A stretch of DNA of 64,000 nt from Isoetes taiwanensis (Eukaryota > Streptophyta > Lycopodiopsida > Isoetales > Isoetaceae), in assembly GCA_021234155.1 (NCBI GenBank), contig JAJEKV010000095.1, forward strand, positions 933,524-997,523. Direction: 5' to 3'. The translations under genes were made by a program, and so were the position numbers. Shown here one piece after another: positions 1 to 10,621 of this stretch (position 1 is the stretch's first letter; the number at the start of each line of letters is the position of its first letter). The notes beneath the pieces were generated by a model. The model saw only the letters and a list, made by a program, of their open reading frames with translations, searched no databases and was not told the DNA's origin.

Positions 1-1
1 A

Positions 2-616
2 TCTGCATTTTCTAGTGTTATTCATGCGGATTCTGAAGCAAACAATGACTTTCGGGGTTCGGAAGAAGGAGAAACAGAAGCAAATAATGATTTGGGCGGG
101 CTAGAAGAAGGAGAAACAGAAGCAGGAGTTCAGGTTGAAGCCGGCCCTTCTTCGGAAGAAGGCCTAGCGTTCCCACTAGGAAGAGTGAAGAGAATAATCA
201 AGCTAGATGAGGATATTAAGCTGGTTTCTGGTGAAGGAATGCGTGCAATAACTGGAGCAACAAAGGCATTTCTTGAATGTTTAGTAGAGGCTGCATTTGA
301 TGTGATGGTAAGAAATAAACATAAAAGCATTAGAAGGGCAGATGTTGAGCAAGCAGTGAAGAACAAAAGTAGGTTTCATGAATTTATTGGAGATTCACTT
401 GCCTGTGCCAAACCTGTGATGGAGAGTGATAGCGATGATAATGAAGATGAGGCTGGAAATGATGAAGATGAGGAGTCTGGCAAGAGTAGAAAAGTGGCAA
501 AGAAACAGGTCCTCCCTCCTCCTCCTCCAGGAAGTCGATGCATTACAGATTTCTTTGGCAACTCGAAGAATGCTGGAGATCAACACATTGCTGAAGCAGA
601 TGTGACAATGGCCTAG
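2..616 (+). CDS. Histone-fold protein, NF-YC/DPB3 (Pol epsilon small subunit) type, 5' end missing
   Basis: The frame is open from the left edge to the TAG at 614-616, so the start codon lies outside the window; the first in-window codons encode an imperfect acidic repeat (EANND..GEEGETEA). A histone-fold core follows: FPLGRVKRIIKLDEDIKLVS, then GEGMRAITGATKAFLECLVE, then a third helix around RRADVEQAV. This is the CBFD/NF-YC/POLE4/CHRAC1 class, which pairs with an NF-YB/DPB4-like partner in replisome or remodelling complexes. The C-terminal half is an acidic tract (DSDDNEDEAGNDEDEESG), a basic patch, a five-proline run and ITDFF, which resembles a PCNA-binding PIP box. Class assignment is firm. 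NF-YC10/NF-YC13/POLE4 orthology is inference, because the family cannot be separated by eye. The last exon is apparently unspliced within the window. Confidence 0.85.
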   Translation, partial: SAFSSVIHADSEANNDFRGSEEGETEANNDLGGLEEGETEAGVQVEAGPSSEEGLAFPLGRVKRIIKLDEDIKLVSGEGMRAITGATKAFLECLVEAAFDVMVRNKHKSIRRADVEQAVKNKSRFHEFIGDSLACAKPVMESDSDDNEDEAGNDEDEESGKSRKVAKKQVLPPPPPGSRCITDFFGNSKNAGDQHIAEADVTMA

Positions 617-1729
617 ATTGAACTCTTTCCAGGTTTTTATATTTTCTTTGTCACTGCGTGTTTCAGATCTGCAATATTGCATAGACATTACTATCAGGTT
701 TTCTACGTTTATGCATTTAACCGAAGATAATGTTGCTGCATTTTGTACATCCAGAATTATCCCTGTGTTTTATTGTCAGATTGAGAACCCTAATTGCCAA
801 TAGTGTCTTGTGGTTCCAGATTTACCACATTAACACTGTTTTGAGAATCTTATGAACAATGTTTCTAAGTATTTGTTTGTCTTTAAGCAGCTAAGACATC
901 TTTATATGCAAGAGCACATGCTTCTGTAAAAATCTAGATATTTAAAGAGCGCCAAGGACTTTATTGATTACTAACGGTGTCGGTCAGCTATCAAAATATT
1001 TTTTTTCTAGATATCTCAAATGGAGATAATTTTGTTTTATTTGGAAAACTCAGTACATTTCACTGTCTGTCTAAGAAGACAGCTTGCTTTCAAGTTCCAA
1101 GCCAAAGTATGAGATGGAAGTCTATCCATAGAGATGATTGACAATCCGTTGATTTTTGTGAATAACCTCTGTCAAAGTTCTTTTGTCTAAAGACAGTTCA
1201 ATTTGTCAAATCAACAATGCAAAAACAAGAATTTAAGATCCTCTTCGTTTTAATGGAGGCTTGTTTTATGCCATTTCTCAGGTTTTACCATATATACAAG
1301 GGATAATAAAAATAGTTCTTCTCATGAAAGTGTTGATACTTACTGCAATCAGTAGTTTCTGCCAATCACAATAGAACAAAGAGATGGTAATTTTGAGAAC
1401 TGTGGCTCAGCTATCTGTCAAATTAGGAAGTGCAGATTTGGTAAATACCTGTGTGTCTTATTAAGCTGGCAGGTTGTTCAAGTTGCAATTCGTTTGTTAC
1501 CTTTTTGATTAATCCTAAAGGAGTCACGAGAACTGGTGACCACCATGGGTTCCATATTTAACGAAATGTGGTGGTTGTAGTATTGGCAATGTGGCCAGAT
1601 GGCTTTCAAGAAGGGGCTTAGATTAGATGTACAATCTAGTGGCTATATCCCCCAACCCAAGTGAAACATGGTTTTCCGACTAAATGGAATGTGACGAGGA
1701 ATGACATAATATTTGGTGCCAGAATAAAT
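617..1729. other. 3' flank and intergenic sequence
   Basis: AT-rich sequence after the histone-fold gene, including its 3' UTR. No ORF of substance, RNA gene or repeat structure was recognised. Confidence 0.6.
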
Positions 1730-2062
1730 GAGATAAGATTTTTCCCAGTAATGGGGCCAAAATGCACCTTTTTGGATGCCTGGCTAGTAGATATATGCTC
1801 TAGTGGGTACGATATATAAGCCAAATTGGTGGGTTTCTCGTTTACGAGATGAAAGGTCAATAACAGATTACTTGATGCAGCACAGAATAATGAATGAGAT
1901 AAGATTTTTCTCACTAATGGGGCCAAAAAACACCTTTTTGGATGCCTGGCTAGTGGATATAAGCTCTAGTAGGTAGGATATATACGCCAAATTGATTAGT
2001 AGATTGAAAGGGAAGAGCATGGGTTTTCCGTTTAACGAGATGAGGTAAGGCCAAATTACAAT
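1730..2062. repeat. Two-copy tandem repeat, unit ~166 bp
   Basis: Two head-to-tail units, 1,730-1,895 and 1,896-2,062, both beginning GAGATAAGATTTTTC and sharing CACCTTTTTGGATGCCTGGC. Similarity falls off toward the end of each unit. A weaker partial relative may precede them near 1,640-1,700. Confidence 0.8.
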
Positions 2063-2833
2063 CTTTTTGGTTCACCACATAGGATACGTTTTTTTTCAAA
2101 TTGCACCACAATATATGGGATTCGATGAGCTCCGCTTTGGGTATAAATAGTGCTGCTAATATAGCCATCTGTTTATCAAACAGCAGTTTATATGTCTGTT
2201 GTGAAAGGATCCAACAGATTGGATGAAACAGCAAGCAGAAGAAGGCTGGGCAAAAGGGGCCAAGTTAAGGCGGCTATTGTGGCAGAAGTTGCAGAGTCTT
2301 TTACTTGTGTTTGCAGCAGAATTAAATCTTCCATAACAGGCTATTCTTCAACAAAATCTTTAAATTCCTCAAGGTGTTCTAGTCTTTCTTCTTCCACGCC
2401 ACCCTCTTCGCCCTGGGGCTCTTTCAATTCCGTCAAGAGCCAAGATCTGGCAGGTTTAGATATCGAAGATTGAGTGCTGGATTCTTGTGTTTTTTTTGAG
2501 GTCTGCAAGCATCACCTTGACAGATTGGTTGAAACAGGGCCATGGTTTTCAGAGTATAGCAGAAATTTCTGTGTGGAAGCCAAAGACTCAAAACCGATGT
2601 CCTGGTCTTTGTTTTTGCACACATTCTCTTCCAATTGTACAGTCATAACAAATAAAAGTGCTATTGAACACAGTTTTTTGCTCGAAAGTATTTATCTTCT
2701 AGGAATAGGTCGATTAAATTAAATTATGATTGTAAACTAGGAGCTATTCTAGGTAACAAGGATTGCATTAAAGTTATTATGTGACATATTTTTCTCAACC
2801 ATCACTATGTCTCATAGCCCCGTCTTGCCATTG

Positions 2834-3907
2834 CCATGTGGGCATGTTGAGACAAAATGTTTTTGTCTCCATTACCTCTGGTCCATCTGAATTTGTCAAA
2901 GGCAACCTGGAAAAATGGCTAATTTTTGTTTTTGCTGCACCCTTTTGACGTGGCATTCATCTCGGCACTTGATTTTGAGATTGTATGGTTTGGATTTGTG
3001 CCACGTTTTAGAGGAGGAGGTTTTTTCTTTTTTTTTTTGGTTTGTTTTTGGGGGTGGGGGGGGGGGCTGTAAATTGAAACTGTCCGGTACAAATTCAAAA
3101 CAGTGTTCAAAAATTTCAAAGGCAACATGAGCTGGTTTTGTTTCTTCTCCGAATTTTGCTTCTGATTTTGTCTTCCTATGCTTGTCTGAAGTCAACGGTT
3201 GAAGAGTGCAATGTGAACACCTTAATTTGACCAAGTGGAAACCTACTTCTACGCTAATGTGGATGTGCCCTTAGTGTAAATGAGACTTCATGACATAGTT
3301 GTCTTAGTACTAGATTATTACATCGTAAACCATTAGAAGGCAAAATTCCTGGCTTTTTTCATGTTTGTTCAGAAACAGGTATTTTTTGTCCTGGTGGTTT
3401 CTGGCGGCACCGCTTACAACATTGCCATAGCTTCAGTTAAATTGAATTCATATTATAAACTGACAGAAAGACCTTCTCCATTTCAATCATAGCACAGATC
3501 ACTGATAGGCGAAAGCTCCTTCCAGTGTCTCGTGATGTGTGTGTGTGGGGGGGGCAAATCCACAACCAGGTTAATCGACAAAACGAGAAGGTAAATCGAC
3601 GAAGAAATTTGTTTAAATCCTAAAGTAAATAAAGGATTCAATAGTTGCATGCTATTTTCCGACCCTTCTTAAAATACTCAAATACCAAAACACTATGGTC
3701 CAGCCTTCAAATATAGACAAATTCTCAGAAAAAGGTGCACTATATATATACTATTTAATACACCTGGATGAATACGGTAATCAAATCACAAAACCCACTA
3801 TTATGATAGATATTACAATGGGAACAAAAGACCAGGAGGAGAAAGAAGCTTATTTTATATGTATCCTCTCTTCAATCCAATCCAATCCTTTTATGAAATA
3901 ATTTCAA
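2834..3907. other. Non-coding flank inside the duplication
   Basis: Flank between the gypsy target-site position and the copia LTR. It holds a poly-T/poly-G tract at about 3,010-3,066 and some small unconvincing ORFs. No gene was recognised. Confidence 0.6.
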
Positions 3908-4289
3908 TGAAATTAAATATGATGCATATGGCAGAAAAACAAGAACCTTATATATTCATACATAATTGAATAGATTATGGAATCATATATTCATGTATGA
4001 ATATGAGAATACATATCTGTCTTGAGACAGTTGCAGACTGGAAGGGCTCCCCCGTGAGTTGAATGTGTTTTAATATGGAAAATAGGACAGTTTATGTAAG
4101 CAGGTGAAAGGGCATATGAAAGGTCATGAGGGCATGTCTATTGGGAAAAGACATGGCTTATGGAAAAGGTATGATTATTGGTCATGGATCAATGAGGTGG
4201 ACAAGCCTATGTGGCTTAGGGGATGACGTGGCAATAATGTGCGTTGGAGTAGAGGCAGCGGATAACTCACGGAATCTATTCCGTTAACA
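3908..4289 (-). repeat. Copia 3' LTR, copy A
   Basis: 382 bp, beginning TGAAATTAAATATG and ending ATTCCGTTAACA on the plus strand, so it is bounded by TG..CA. The 5 bp on its left, TTCAA (3,903-3,907), recur to the right of the full-length sister element at 36,513-36,517. Matches 29,065-29,446. Confidence 0.92.
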
Positions 4290-4301
4290 CTCCCCCTTAG
4301 C
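4290..4301 (-). promoter_or_regulatory. Copia polypurine tract, copy A
   Basis: Plus-strand CTCCCCCTTAGC reads GCTAAGGGGGAG on the element strand, immediately next to the 3' LTR, where plus-strand DNA synthesis is primed. Confidence 0.85.
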
Positions 4302-5925
4302 CGATGCACAATGGGACTATCGTTTATGTTGAGGCTTTGTCTGCATAGAATAAATTTGTCTGTTGGTAGAGGTTTTGTAAGAAAATCTGCTACCGTATCT
4401 TCAGTGCGGCAATATTGAAGTTGAATCTTCTTCTCAAGAATCTTTTCTCGTACAAAGTGGTACTGGATCTCAATATGTTTTGATCTAGCATTGATTCTTG
4501 GTTGTGTTGCCATGCTGATGCAACTTGTGCTATCAGTCTTGATTAACACTGATCCTTGTGAAGGTATCAAGATGTCTTGAAGTAATCTGCAGAGCCATAT
4601 AGCTTCTTTTGTTGCTTGGAAAATAGCTATATATTCTGCTTCAACACTTGATAACCAGGAGATGGTGCTTTTTCCAAGTTGAAAACAATATCCAGTTGTG
4701 GACTTGCGAATTTCAACATCACTTGCATAAGAAGCATCACTATATCCTGTGAGTATGAGCGAACCACCTTGTAATGTAAGTCCAAAGTTAGGGGTTCCAG
4801 AAAGATAGCGAAGAATTCTAGCGCAGTGCATAGGTCCTGGATTACTCAAGAATTGACTCACAAAACTGACTGCGTGAGCAATGTCAGGTCTTGTACATAT
4901 AGCAGTATACATGAGACTGCCTACTGCACTTGCATATAGGGTGTATTCTTCATGATCTCTTCTTCTTGAGGGTTTTGAGGACACATATCTTTGGACAATT
5001 TTATATTCATATCCATTGGAGTACTTATTGGCTTACTCTTATCCATCTCAAATTTCTTCCAGAGGTCTTCAATATATTTTTGTTGATTGAGATGAATTGT
5101 CTTCTTTTTCTGATTTCTTAGGACTTGGATTCCTAAGCAGTAAGCAATTTCACTGTAATCAGTCATTTGAAATTCTTTGGCAAGGATTTGTTTACTCTCG
5201 CTCAGAAAATTCAAGTTGTTGCTTATTAATATGGCATCATTCACATACAGAGCGAGGAGCAATATATGACAGTTTCTCTTCTTGATATAGATGTTACTGT
5301 CTGCTCCCCCTTGCTCATAGCTATGTGACTTGAGAAAGGTGTCAATCCGTTGATACCATGCTCGTGGAGACTGCTTGAGGCCATATAAAGACTTATGTAA
5401 CTTGCATACTAAAGTCTCTTGTCCAGGTTGAACATAACCTTTGGGTTGTTTCATGAAGATATCTTCTTCCAAGTTACCATTGAGAAATGCAATCTTAACA
5501 TCCAATTGATGGATGTGCATATCTTGAGCAGCAGCAAGTGTGAGGAGAGTTCTGATGGATGTCATTTTGACAACATGAGAGAAGGTATCAAGGTAATCAA
5601 TCCCTTCAATTTGAGAATATCCTTTTGCTACTAATGTTGCTTTATAACGATCAATGGATCCGTCAGGTTTATATTTGCGTTTAAAGAGCCACTTACAACC
5701 AATTGCCTTACGCCCTGGTGGGAGTGGTTGCAAGGTCCGTGTTTGATTCTTCATGGGAGAGTCATATTCATAAGTCATAGCATCATGCCATTCTTTGGAA
5801 TTTGGATATGATAAAGCATCTTTAAGAGTCAATGGATCACCAACTATGGGCATAGCAAAATGCTTCTTTAGTGTTTGCATGGAAGACTTCAAAGCCTTCA
5901 AAGACGGAGTACGTTTTCGACCATA
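4302..5925 (-). pseudogene. Copia reverse transcriptase and RNase H, copy A (broken)
   Basis: Reads [54 protein letters not shown] and SLYGLKQSPRAWYQR, which are hallmark copia RT blocks. RNase H follows with SDASYASDVEIRKSTTGY and LSSVEAEYIA. The catalytic YVDD is YVND (LALYVNDAILISNN), so polymerase activity should be lost. A frame break lies near 4,921-4,984, and the RNase H lacks nine codons present in copy B (around CSKKQPTIS). This segment is separated from integrase by one TGA at 5,926-5,928 that copy B shares. Confidence 0.9.
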
Positions 5926-7356
5926 TCAACTTGTACTTGGGGATGCCACTAGAGGAAGTGGGCTATCCATAAATTGTTGCACATGATCAGGGGCTTCATC
6001 ACTCGAGGTGATTGTTTGGGCATCTTGAACATCTTCATCTTGCATAATTTCGGGAGCAAGTTCTTCAATGTTTGTAGTTGCTGGGGCTTCCTCTGGAACT
6101 ATAACAGGAGCTTGTTGCTCTGCTTGACTAATTGTAGGATTGAGTTGCATGTTATCATCTTGAGTGAGAGGAGATATAGGAGGATAGAGGACTTGCCAAG
6201 GGCCTTGGCACCAAGATGTAGGAGATACATCTTTCAGATTCCAGAAGGTATCTTCAACAAACGTAACATCTCGGGAGATGAAAACCTTCTTGGTAAGGGG
6301 GTTGTACATACGATATGCCTTGGCAGACATACTGTAGCCAACAAAGATACGCTTGATACTATGGTCCTCCCATTTTCTTCGTTTTTGTTTAGGTACATGC
6401 ACATATCCAATACAACCAAACACTTTTAGATGGGATAATGTTGGTTGCTTACCAATCCAAGCTTCATATGGAGTTTGATCTTGCAATGCTTGTGTGGGCA
6501 ATCGATTTTGAATATAAGTAACTGTTGCTAGAGCTTCGGCCCAAAAATAATGAGGAAGTTGACTCAAATGCAACATACTTCGTGCACTTTCAGCAAGAGT
6601 GCGATTCTTTCTCTCGGCTACACCATTTTGTTGAGGAGAGTATAAATCATCAAATTTGTCAATTCCATGTTGGGCACAGAAACTTGTGAATGCCTTGGAG
6701 ATATATTCACCACCATTGTCAGATATGAGACATTTGATGGTTCTTCCAAGTTGGTTCTCAGCTAGAGCTTTGTATTCTTTGAAAGCTTCTAAAGCTGCAG
6801 ATTTCTTTTTAAGAAAATACACAGTGGTGTATCTAGAGTGATCATCAATAAATGTGATGAAATATTTACAACCATTATTAGAAAGTATTTCGGACTCACC
6901 AATGTCAGTGTGGACCAAGTCAAGTGGATGCTTGGCTCTTGAATGACTGACCTTGGGAAAGGGTAACCGATGATGCTTGCCAATTAAACATGCTTCACAT
7001 ACTGGCAAACTTGTATTTGGCTGAATATTGAAATCTCGAACCATCTTCTTGGAGTGGAGTTGCTGCAAGGCATGCAGTCCAGCATGTCCCAATCGTAAGT
7101 GCCATTGATAAACATCATTGGGAGTAGTGGTCACTGCATTGATAGAGTGTTGAGGCACATTAGAAAGTGGGAATCTATAGAGACTTCCTTCCCGTACGCC
7201 TTGAGCAAGTTTGCGTCCATGAGAATCTTGAAGTTGGCACTCATTGATGCCAAATTGGACTTTTAAGCCAACATCATAAATCTTGCTAACTGAGAGCAAG
7301 TTCTTGGTCAAGCGGAGTACATGTAATACATCATGTATTGTTTTGATCGATCCATC
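5926..7356 (-). pseudogene. Copia integrase, copy A
   Basis: Starts at PDGSIKTIHDVLHVLRL, at the MITE insertion point. The GAG-pre-integrase zinc-binding part reads WHLRLGHAGLHALQQLHSKK with CEACLIGKHHRLPF. The rve core has HTDIGE, ISDNGGEY and NGVAERKNRTLAE, the D,D-35-E triad. A copia integrase C-terminal region follows (SHLKVFGCIGYVHVPKQKRR). Near the third catalytic residue copy A reads IDKFDDLYSP where copy B has IDRNLTAPYSP, a local scramble. Frame ends at TGA 5,926-5,928. Confidence 0.9.
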
Positions 7357-7364
7357 GGGCATTT

Positions 7365-7967
7365 CATGGAATAATTTAAGGGCTAAATTAGCTATTTGGC
7401 GATTTTTTAGCACATTTTCAAAAAGAATTGGCTAAAGTAAATGAAAAAAAATGTGGAAAAAATTAATAATTTTAGCTTAAGTTTTTTCGGGACTGCATCA
7501 ATCCTAGAGCTCTTTAGCCAAACACGAGAAAGTAAAAGAGTCAAATTTTGTATTGTTTAGCTAAACCAGAGAAACTTTTAGAATGAATTTCGGGCTAGTT
7601 TAGCTAACATCATTCTAGTTTATAAGAAATATATGATTAGTAGTTTAGTTTCTAGCATTATAAATTAATTTGAGGCCTAGACTTGCTAGTTAGCATTATT
7701 TTAGAATGTCTTCACAAAGAAAATGACTAAAATAAGTGTAAACAATTGAAAGGAAGTATAGTAATTTGGCTTGATATTTTTCGTTGGCCACACCAGAGAA
7801 ATTTTTGGGATGATATTTGGGTTAGTTTAGCTAAACGCTATAAAGTATGATAGGAAAAATATGTAGAGTTTAGCTAAACCACAGAAAGTTTTGGGATTAA
7901 TATCAAGCAAGTTTAGCTAAAGTCATTCTGGCTAATAAGAAATATGCGATTGGTAATTTATTCTCTG
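7365..7967. mobile_element. hAT-like MITE in copia pol, copy A
   Basis: 603 bp, flanked by an exact 8-bp target duplication GGGCATTT (7,357-7,364 and 7,968-7,975), the length made by hAT transposases. The ends CATGGAATAATTTA and, reverse-complemented from the right, CAGAGAATAAATTA form an imperfect terminal inverted repeat. The interior is AT-rich and non-coding, with repeated TTTAGCTAAAC motifs. It splits the codons between VSVQMP and PDGSIKT. Matches 32,554-33,157; a partial third copy is at 11,663. Confidence 0.88.
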
Positions 7968-7975
7968 GGGCATTT

Positions 7976-9068
7976 GCACCGAAACTTTGCCTTGTCCTTC
8001 GATCTTCGAGGGGACTATCATCTCCTAAGAGAACAGTCTGCCCAGATGGCATCTTTTGATATGTGATGAAAGAATCACGTTGTGGAGTCATATGAGCAGT
8101 ACATGCTGAATCTAAAAACCAACCACTAGAATGGGTAGTCACAGAAGAACATGAAACTTGTGAGACACATAACCTTTCTTGATGATCATTGATGATCACG
8201 TTTGCCTTGTTACGCTCTTTTGCAAGTCGAGTGTAACAATCTTTGGCATAATGGTTTGGTTTGCCACAATAATTGCATATTAATTTGCGATTCATGGGCT
8301 TCTTGTTGAATCCTTTGCTTGCATCATCCTTATTGAAGGATTGGTGATTGAAGGACGAATTGGATCGTGAATTGGGTCGAAACTTGGGCTTGCCTCCAGA
8401 GTTTGACCGCTTGTTGCTTGAGTATAAAGCAACAACCCCATCACCAGAAGTGTTCAATGACTTTCTTCTAGTTTCTTCTTGAAGAAGCATGGCTATGGTG
8501 GATTGCAGTGACATGATATTAGAGACGGCTGCGGCTGATCTGGCGCCTCCCATTGCTTGAGCCCTATAGATTGTATAAAAGTATCATAGGAAGGAGGCAA
8601 ACTTCCTAGAAGGGTCATCACTGCATCAGAATCTTGAATTGGAGAGCCAACTGCGGCAAGTTGCTCCAAAAGTGTCTTGAATTCATTGATGAATTCGGCC
8701 ATGCTTTGATTTTCCACCATTTGGAGAGATTTATAAAATCGTTTTCTTAGAAAAAGTTTGGTGCATGCATCTTGAGGTTCGTACATACCAACTAGATGTT
8801 CCCAAGCTTCTTTGGACGTTTTGGCGCTGCTGACATGAATCACCACATTGTCCTTCAGATTGAGTATGTTAGCAGCGAGTGCTCTACCATCTCGGGCCTC
8901 CCATTTGGCCTTCTCTTCTTGGGCAGTTGGTCGCGCTTCAGAACCATCAACCATCCTCCATAAATCTTTTTCTAGAAGTAGCATCTTAATTTTATGTTTC
9001 CAGTGATGGAAACCGACGCCGTCAAATCTCTCTATGAGACGATGTGTCTCGGTTAAAGTAGCAGCCAT
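7976..9068 (-). pseudogene. Copia gag and protease, copy A (frameshifted)
   Basis: ATG at 9,068 begins MAATLTETHRLIERFDGVGF, a copia gag (UBN2/DUF4219-like) region. A CCHC zinc knuckle follows (CNYCGKPNHYAKDC). The protease motif is SGWFLDSACTAHMT, keeping the catalytic Asp that copy B has lost. A frameshift at about 8,525-8,530 separates gag from the knuckle and protease; copy B reads straight through here, so this is a mutation or consensus error specific to copy A. The protease is cut at LGDDSPL by the MITE. Confidence 0.9.
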
Positions 9069-9256
9069 AATTATGATTTGATTACAAAAATCAATCGGGG
9101 GGGTAAAAAAATTCAGAGAATTTCTGTCAGCCTCAAAAATGTGCTTCTTCTGCGGTAAACGCCATTTCTTCGTGCTGCTAATCTCTGATTTACTTTGAAT
9201 ATTGCCTTCCGTATTCTTGATTCTCTACGTCGTGCGATTCACTTATTGATGCGAGA

Positions 9257-10140
9257 CCCAACAGTGTTGGCAGCTAGCTGGGGTTTTAACGATTGCAGCT
9301 TGGTATGATTCTGGTCATCTTTTGTCATGGGAGGCTTTTCAGACGAGATTTCTGTTATACAGATGGGATCGGCAAATCTGGGCTGGGGTGGCTAATTTTT
9401 TGCCATCCAATGTGCAGCAACCACAGGCCGATGTGCCTATTTGGATATGTGATGCACGTCTTAAGCCAGAAAAGTTTGTTTCTTCCACGTACAGGCTGCT
9501 TTTAGATTGTGAGCCTCTTCCCCCATCCCAGCACTGGCATCTTCAGGTTCCTCAACCACAGTGGAGAAGTGTTTGGATGTGGACATGGGATAAATTGCTC
9601 CACCCTAAAGTGTCAGCGTTGCGATGGCAAATTCTCCATAGATGTGTTCGAGTGAATGTCTTGGTTCACAAGATGAATCCTAGAGTCTCAGATCGTTGCC
9701 CTCTCTGTGGCCAACGTGTTGAAACTATTGAACACTGCTTCTTCTTGTGCGATCATCTACGGCTTGCTTGGGAGTGGTTGTTCACTCTTTTCAGTGTGTC
9801 TCTCACTAGCCAGGAGATCCTACTTGCACTTTATCCCCCTGTTTGGCCTAGCTTGCGTAAGCGGGCATTTCATCTTGCTTCTAGTTGGATTTTGTGGTCT
9901 ATCTGGCAGAGGCGACGTTTGTGGATTTTCCAAGGTGCACACATCTCTGATCAGCAGCTTCTCCATTGTGCTCAGCAGAAGATCACTAAAGTTTATCGTT
10001 GCTCATCTCTAGCTGATGATAAAAAAAGAGATAATTTGGCAGTCGTATTTACGATGTTCTTCTTATGCATAGACGGGTGTTTTTGCCTAGTTGGGTCAGC
10101 CTATCCACTAGGGTTTTATTCCTGTTTGAGATTCCATTAA
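9257..10140 (+). pseudogene. L1-type LINE 3' fragment (zf-RVT domain)
   Basis: The 9,322-10,140 frame reads WTWDKLLHPKVSALRWQILH, then CPLCGQRVETIEHCFFLC and LAWEWLF. This is the reverse-transcriptase zinc-binding domain (zf-RVT) at the C-terminus of plant L1-like ORF2 proteins. The endonuclease and RT domains are absent, so this is a 5'-truncated remnant. A frame change near 9,285-9,300 precedes it (VLAASWGFNDCSL in another frame). It abuts the break end of duplication copy A at 9,256. Confidence 0.85.
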
Positions 10141-10620
10141 GATTCCCATAGATTCTTAAAGATTTTATTAAGATTCCTTTAGATTCTCCTAGATTCCCAA
10201 AGATTCATTTGAGACTCCCTAAGATTCTCTAAAGATTCGCCTAGATTTTAAAAGAATACCCCAAGATTCCTCTAGATTCTCCAAGAGTCTATCAAGATTC
10301 TCCTAGATTCTTCTAGATTCTCTAAGATTCCATTAAGATTCCTCTAGGTTTTTAAAGATTTTATCAAGATTCCCCTAGATTCCCAAAGAAGCGCTTGAGA
10401 TTTTTATAGATTCTCTTGAGATTCCTCTAGTTCCAATAGATTCTACGAAGATTCCCCTAGACTCCCCAAGATTACATCAATTTTCCTCTAGGTTCTTAAA
10501 GATTTTATCAAGATTCCATTAGATTCCCTTACATTCTCAAAGATGCTCTCTTGAGATTATCATAGATCCTCTCCCCCAGGCCTCTATGGCAAAAAGATAC
10601 ATAATTTATTGTTCAAGACG
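10141..10620. repeat. AGATTC-array fragment (foldback arm)
   Basis: About 45 AGATTC-like motifs spaced 10-11 bp apart. It matches parts of the arms at 12,200-12,640 and 35,093-35,510, so it is a detached piece of a foldback-element arm. Confidence 0.85.
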
Positions 10621-10621
10621 C

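Larger units (their letters stand above)
2250..9256 (+). repeat. Segmental duplication, copy A (7.0 kb)
   Basis: Matches copy B (14,211-14,797 plus 27,999-34,446) nearly base for base, in direct orientation. It contains about 1.65 kb of sequence flanking the copia element plus most of that element. Copy A lacks the gypsy insertion and ends abruptly at 9,256 inside the copia leader, where LINE sequence begins. Both copies share the same flank and the same left copia target site (TTCAA), so they arose by duplicating DNA and not by two copia insertions. Confidence 0.93.
3908..9256 (-). mobile_element. Ty1/copia retrotransposon, copy A, 5'-truncated
   Basis: Minus-strand element in the order gag, protease, integrase, RT, RNase H (copia order), with the 3' LTR at its left end. 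The leader, PBS and 5' LTR are missing because copy A stops about 190 bp upstream of gag. A hAT-like MITE sits between protease and integrase. The element cannot be autonomous: it has a gag frameshift, an in-frame TGA after integrase, an RT active site YVND in place of YVDD, and further frame breaks. Confidence 0.93.

Noticed and set aside
2192..2473. Serine-rich plus-strand ORF, and an acidic minus-strand reading of the same segment (ELKEPQGEEGGVEEERLEHL)
   Set aside because: Both strands look partly coding. The minus reading may be a gene fragment, but it has a stop and no family match; its duplicate at 14,240 gives no independent support.
2896..3234. Minus-strand 112-codon ORF with a proline run
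   Set aside because: The proline run comes from the poly-G tract; its length differs in the duplicate and the frame is not conserved.
5974..6429. 151-codon plus-strand ORF inside the copia integrase (also 31,160-31,615)
   Set aside because: Antisense shadow of a conserved coding region; identical in both copies only because of the duplication.
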